From Balneolaceae bacterium SMO_bin1 (lineage in GTDB: Bacteria; Bacteroidota; Rhodothermia; Balneolales; Balneolaceae): a DNA stretch of 7,131 nt. Shown here piece after piece: positions 5,945 through 7,131 of the stretch. The translations under genes were made by a program, and so were the position numbers. The notes under the pieces were generated by a model, which made no database searches, was not told where the DNA came from, and was given only the letters and a program-made list of their open reading frames with translations. The stretch's first letter is position 1. Each line of letters starts with the position of its first letter. The stretch covers positions 1 through 7,131 of the forward strand of contig NNSL01000231.1 in the NCBI GenBank assembly GCA_003123965.1, read 5' to 3'.

Positions 5945-6961
5945 TTAATCCATCGTAAGTACTACGCGAAAACGCGCTTCGTTGTTGATCATACGCTCGT
6001 ATGCCTCGTTGGCTTCTTCGAGCGGGAAAGTCTCAATCTTGGGGTTGATTCCCTGCAGTGCGCTAAAATTCAGCGTATCCTCGGAGCCGGTGGCGTCGCC
6101 GCTGGGCCAGCCTTCCACGCTTTTGCGTCCCATGATGAGCTGCATTGGGCTAACTTCGATTGGATCCATCGTTGCGCCAACCACCATCATGGTGCCATCA
6201 CGGCCGAGCCCATCCACGACAGAGCTCATGGCATCGCTGTTAGGCGCTGTTGCCAGAATTACTTTGGCTCCACCGAGGTTTTGCAGTTCTTCGGCGGGAT
6301 CCTGTGCTTTGGCATCAATAAAGTGGTGCGCTCCTAATTCTTCGGCCAGCTCCTTCTTATCGGTGCCCCTTGAAATAGCAGCCACTTCGCAGCCGAACTT
6401 ATTGGCATACTGTACGCCAAGGTGCCCCAATCCGCCTATACCTTGCACGGCAACCAGATCACCCGGCCCCAAATTGCTGTTGCGCAGTGCATTAAAGGTG
6501 GTGATGCCGGCGCATAACAGCGGAGCGGCTTCCTCGGAGGAAAGCTCGTCGGGTACGGCTGCAATGGCCTGGCTGGGCGCTACTAGGTATTCGGCGTAGC
6601 CGCCATCAAAATGAATGCCGGTAACCTGGGCATTTTCGCAATTGATGAAATCGCCGCGGCGGCAGGGTTCACATTCGAAACAGTGGCCGCCGTGCCATCC
6701 TACGCCTACACGCTGACCATCATCCCACAAATTTACATCGTTTCCGGTTTGTTCAACAATTCCAATAACTTCATGACCGGGCACACGCGGGTATTCAATT
6801 CCCGGGAAGTTGCCTTCCTTCACAAAAGCATCACTGTGGCATATTCCGCAGGCTTCAACTCTGATCAATACTTCACCATCACCGGGAGTTGGTATATCTT
6901 TCTCTACAAGCTCAAAATCCGAGCCGGGCTCACTAATTTGCATTGCTTTCATCGTAGACAT
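5945..6961 (-). CDS. Zinc-dependent alcohol dehydrogenase (MDR superfamily)
   Basis: Oxidises alcohols or reduces aldehydes with NAD(P)(H) in the cytoplasm. From the ATG at 6961 it has 338 residues. A TTG at 6967 would add two residues, and an ATG at 6952 would remove three; the conserved part begins at MKAMQ. Catalytic zinc ligands are Cys41 in GICHSD, His63-Glu64 in GHE and Cys150 in LLCAG. The structural zinc has four cysteines (94, 97, 100, 108 in CFECEPCRRGDFINC). The Rossmann motif is GIGGLG (174-179), followed by an SRGTDKK stretch after the second strand, whose Ser-Arg favours NADPH (inference). GGYAEY and PGHE place it with the AdhA/cinnamyl-alcohol-dehydrogenase-like group; the substrate is not predictable. 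It converges on the phosphatase gene and ends at the shared hairpin. Confidence 0.94.
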   Translation of the reverse strand: MSTMKAMQISEPGSDFELVEKDIPTPGDGEVLIRVEACGICHSDAFVKEGNFPGIEYPRVPGHEVIGIVEQTGNDVNLWDDGQRVGVGWHGGHCFECEPCRRGDFINCENAQVTGIHFDGGYAEYLVAPSQAIAAVPDELSSEEAAPLLCAGITTFNALRNSNLGPGDLVAVQGIGGLGHLGVQYANKFGCEVAAISRGTDKKELAEELGAHHFIDAKAQDPAEELQNLGGAKVILATAPNSDAMSSVVDGLGRDGTMMVVGATMDPIEVSPMQLIMGRKSVEGWPSGDATGSEDTLNFSALQGINPKIETFPLEEANEAYERMINNEARFRVVLTMD

Positions 6962-6982
6962 ACTCAATAATTTTTTATTTTA

Positions 6983-7111
6983 ATGTTATTAGGAACAGAC
7001 CTAACAGAAAAAGCCTTAAAAACATTTGTAGATATTACCTGCAAAAATAAAATTGTCGCCAGACTTTACAGCGATAAAGCCGAATTGATAAAATTTAGAC
7101 TCTATATATGA
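6983..7111 (+). CDS. Possible small protein of unknown function, overlapping a downstream start
   Basis: ATG at 6983 opens 42 codons to TGA 7109-7111. The peptide begins MLLGTDLTEKALKTF and ends AELIKFRLYI: soluble-looking, Lys-rich, without signal peptide or membrane segment, and of no family I recognise. Its stop overlaps another ATG (7108-7110) in the ATGA arrangement; that second frame reads MIDRSLFV and leaves the window, as in coupled small-gene pairs. Against it: the start is only 21 bp from the divergent dehydrogenase start, leaving little promoter space, it is AT-rich, and no ribosome-binding site is visible. It could equally be noncoding, or the dehydrogenase promoter region. Confidence 0.3.
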   Translation: MLLGTDLTEKALKTFVDITCKNKIVARLYSDKAELIKFRLYI

Positions 7112-7131
7112 TTGACCGCTCCTTATTTGTA

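Noticed and set aside
5982..6599. 205-codon open frame on the plus strand
   Set aside because: Lies wholly antisense to the alcohol dehydrogenase gene, which has full zinc and Rossmann motifs; the antisense peptide is low-complexity Ser/Ala-rich and matches no family.

Overview
This is a bacterial chromosomal window of ordinary metabolic genes. Left to right it holds an arginine-biosynthesis block on the minus strand (argB -> argD -> argC, transcribed leftwards and running off the left edge), an aldo/keto reductase on the plus strand, a 1.2-kb AT-rich stretch without a convincing gene, an inositol-monophosphatase-family phosphatase (probably HisN-like) on the plus strand, and a zinc alcohol dehydrogenase on the minus strand. 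A possible small AT-rich gene starts close to the right edge.

Organism: the genes are close to half G+C, their proteins are rich in Asp and Glu, and starts lack clear Shine-Dalgarno sequences. The gaps are much more AT-rich. Together with the general flavour of the proteins this suggests a Bacteroidota/Balneolota/Rhodothermota-type bacterium, perhaps salt-adapted. That is an inference from style, not a marker-gene assignment.

Arginine block: ArgB (N-acetylglutamate kinase), ArgC (N-acetyl-glutamyl-phosphate reductase) and ArgD (acetylornithine aminotransferase) catalyse three successive steps from N-acetylglutamate to N-acetylornithine. The argB-argD gap is 53 bp, and the argC start lies 14 bp inside the end of argD, so the three look like one transcript. 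Two of the three are damaged as written. argC has one extra base after codon 21 that stops the frame at codon 25. argB has no ATG, GTG or TTG upstream of its conserved Lys-Tyr-Gly-Gly motif. argD is intact. Sequencing or assembly indels are the simplest explanation; real loss of arginine synthesis is the alternative.

Right half: the reductase ends at a good intrinsic terminator (3923-3953). The following stretch to 5124 is about a quarter G+C in sampled lines and carries several inverted repeats, a nested set of possible hairpins (4506-4578) and three copies of TGATCAA shortly before the phosphatase gene. I recognise no RNA family or mobile element in it. The phosphatase and the alcohol dehydrogenase converge on a hairpin terminator at 5891-5921. 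Upstream of the dehydrogenase, a 42-codon ORF on the plus strand overlaps a further ATG in the ATGA arrangement and runs off the window. It is the only hint of an accessory gene pair here. I did not find a clearly new biological system.
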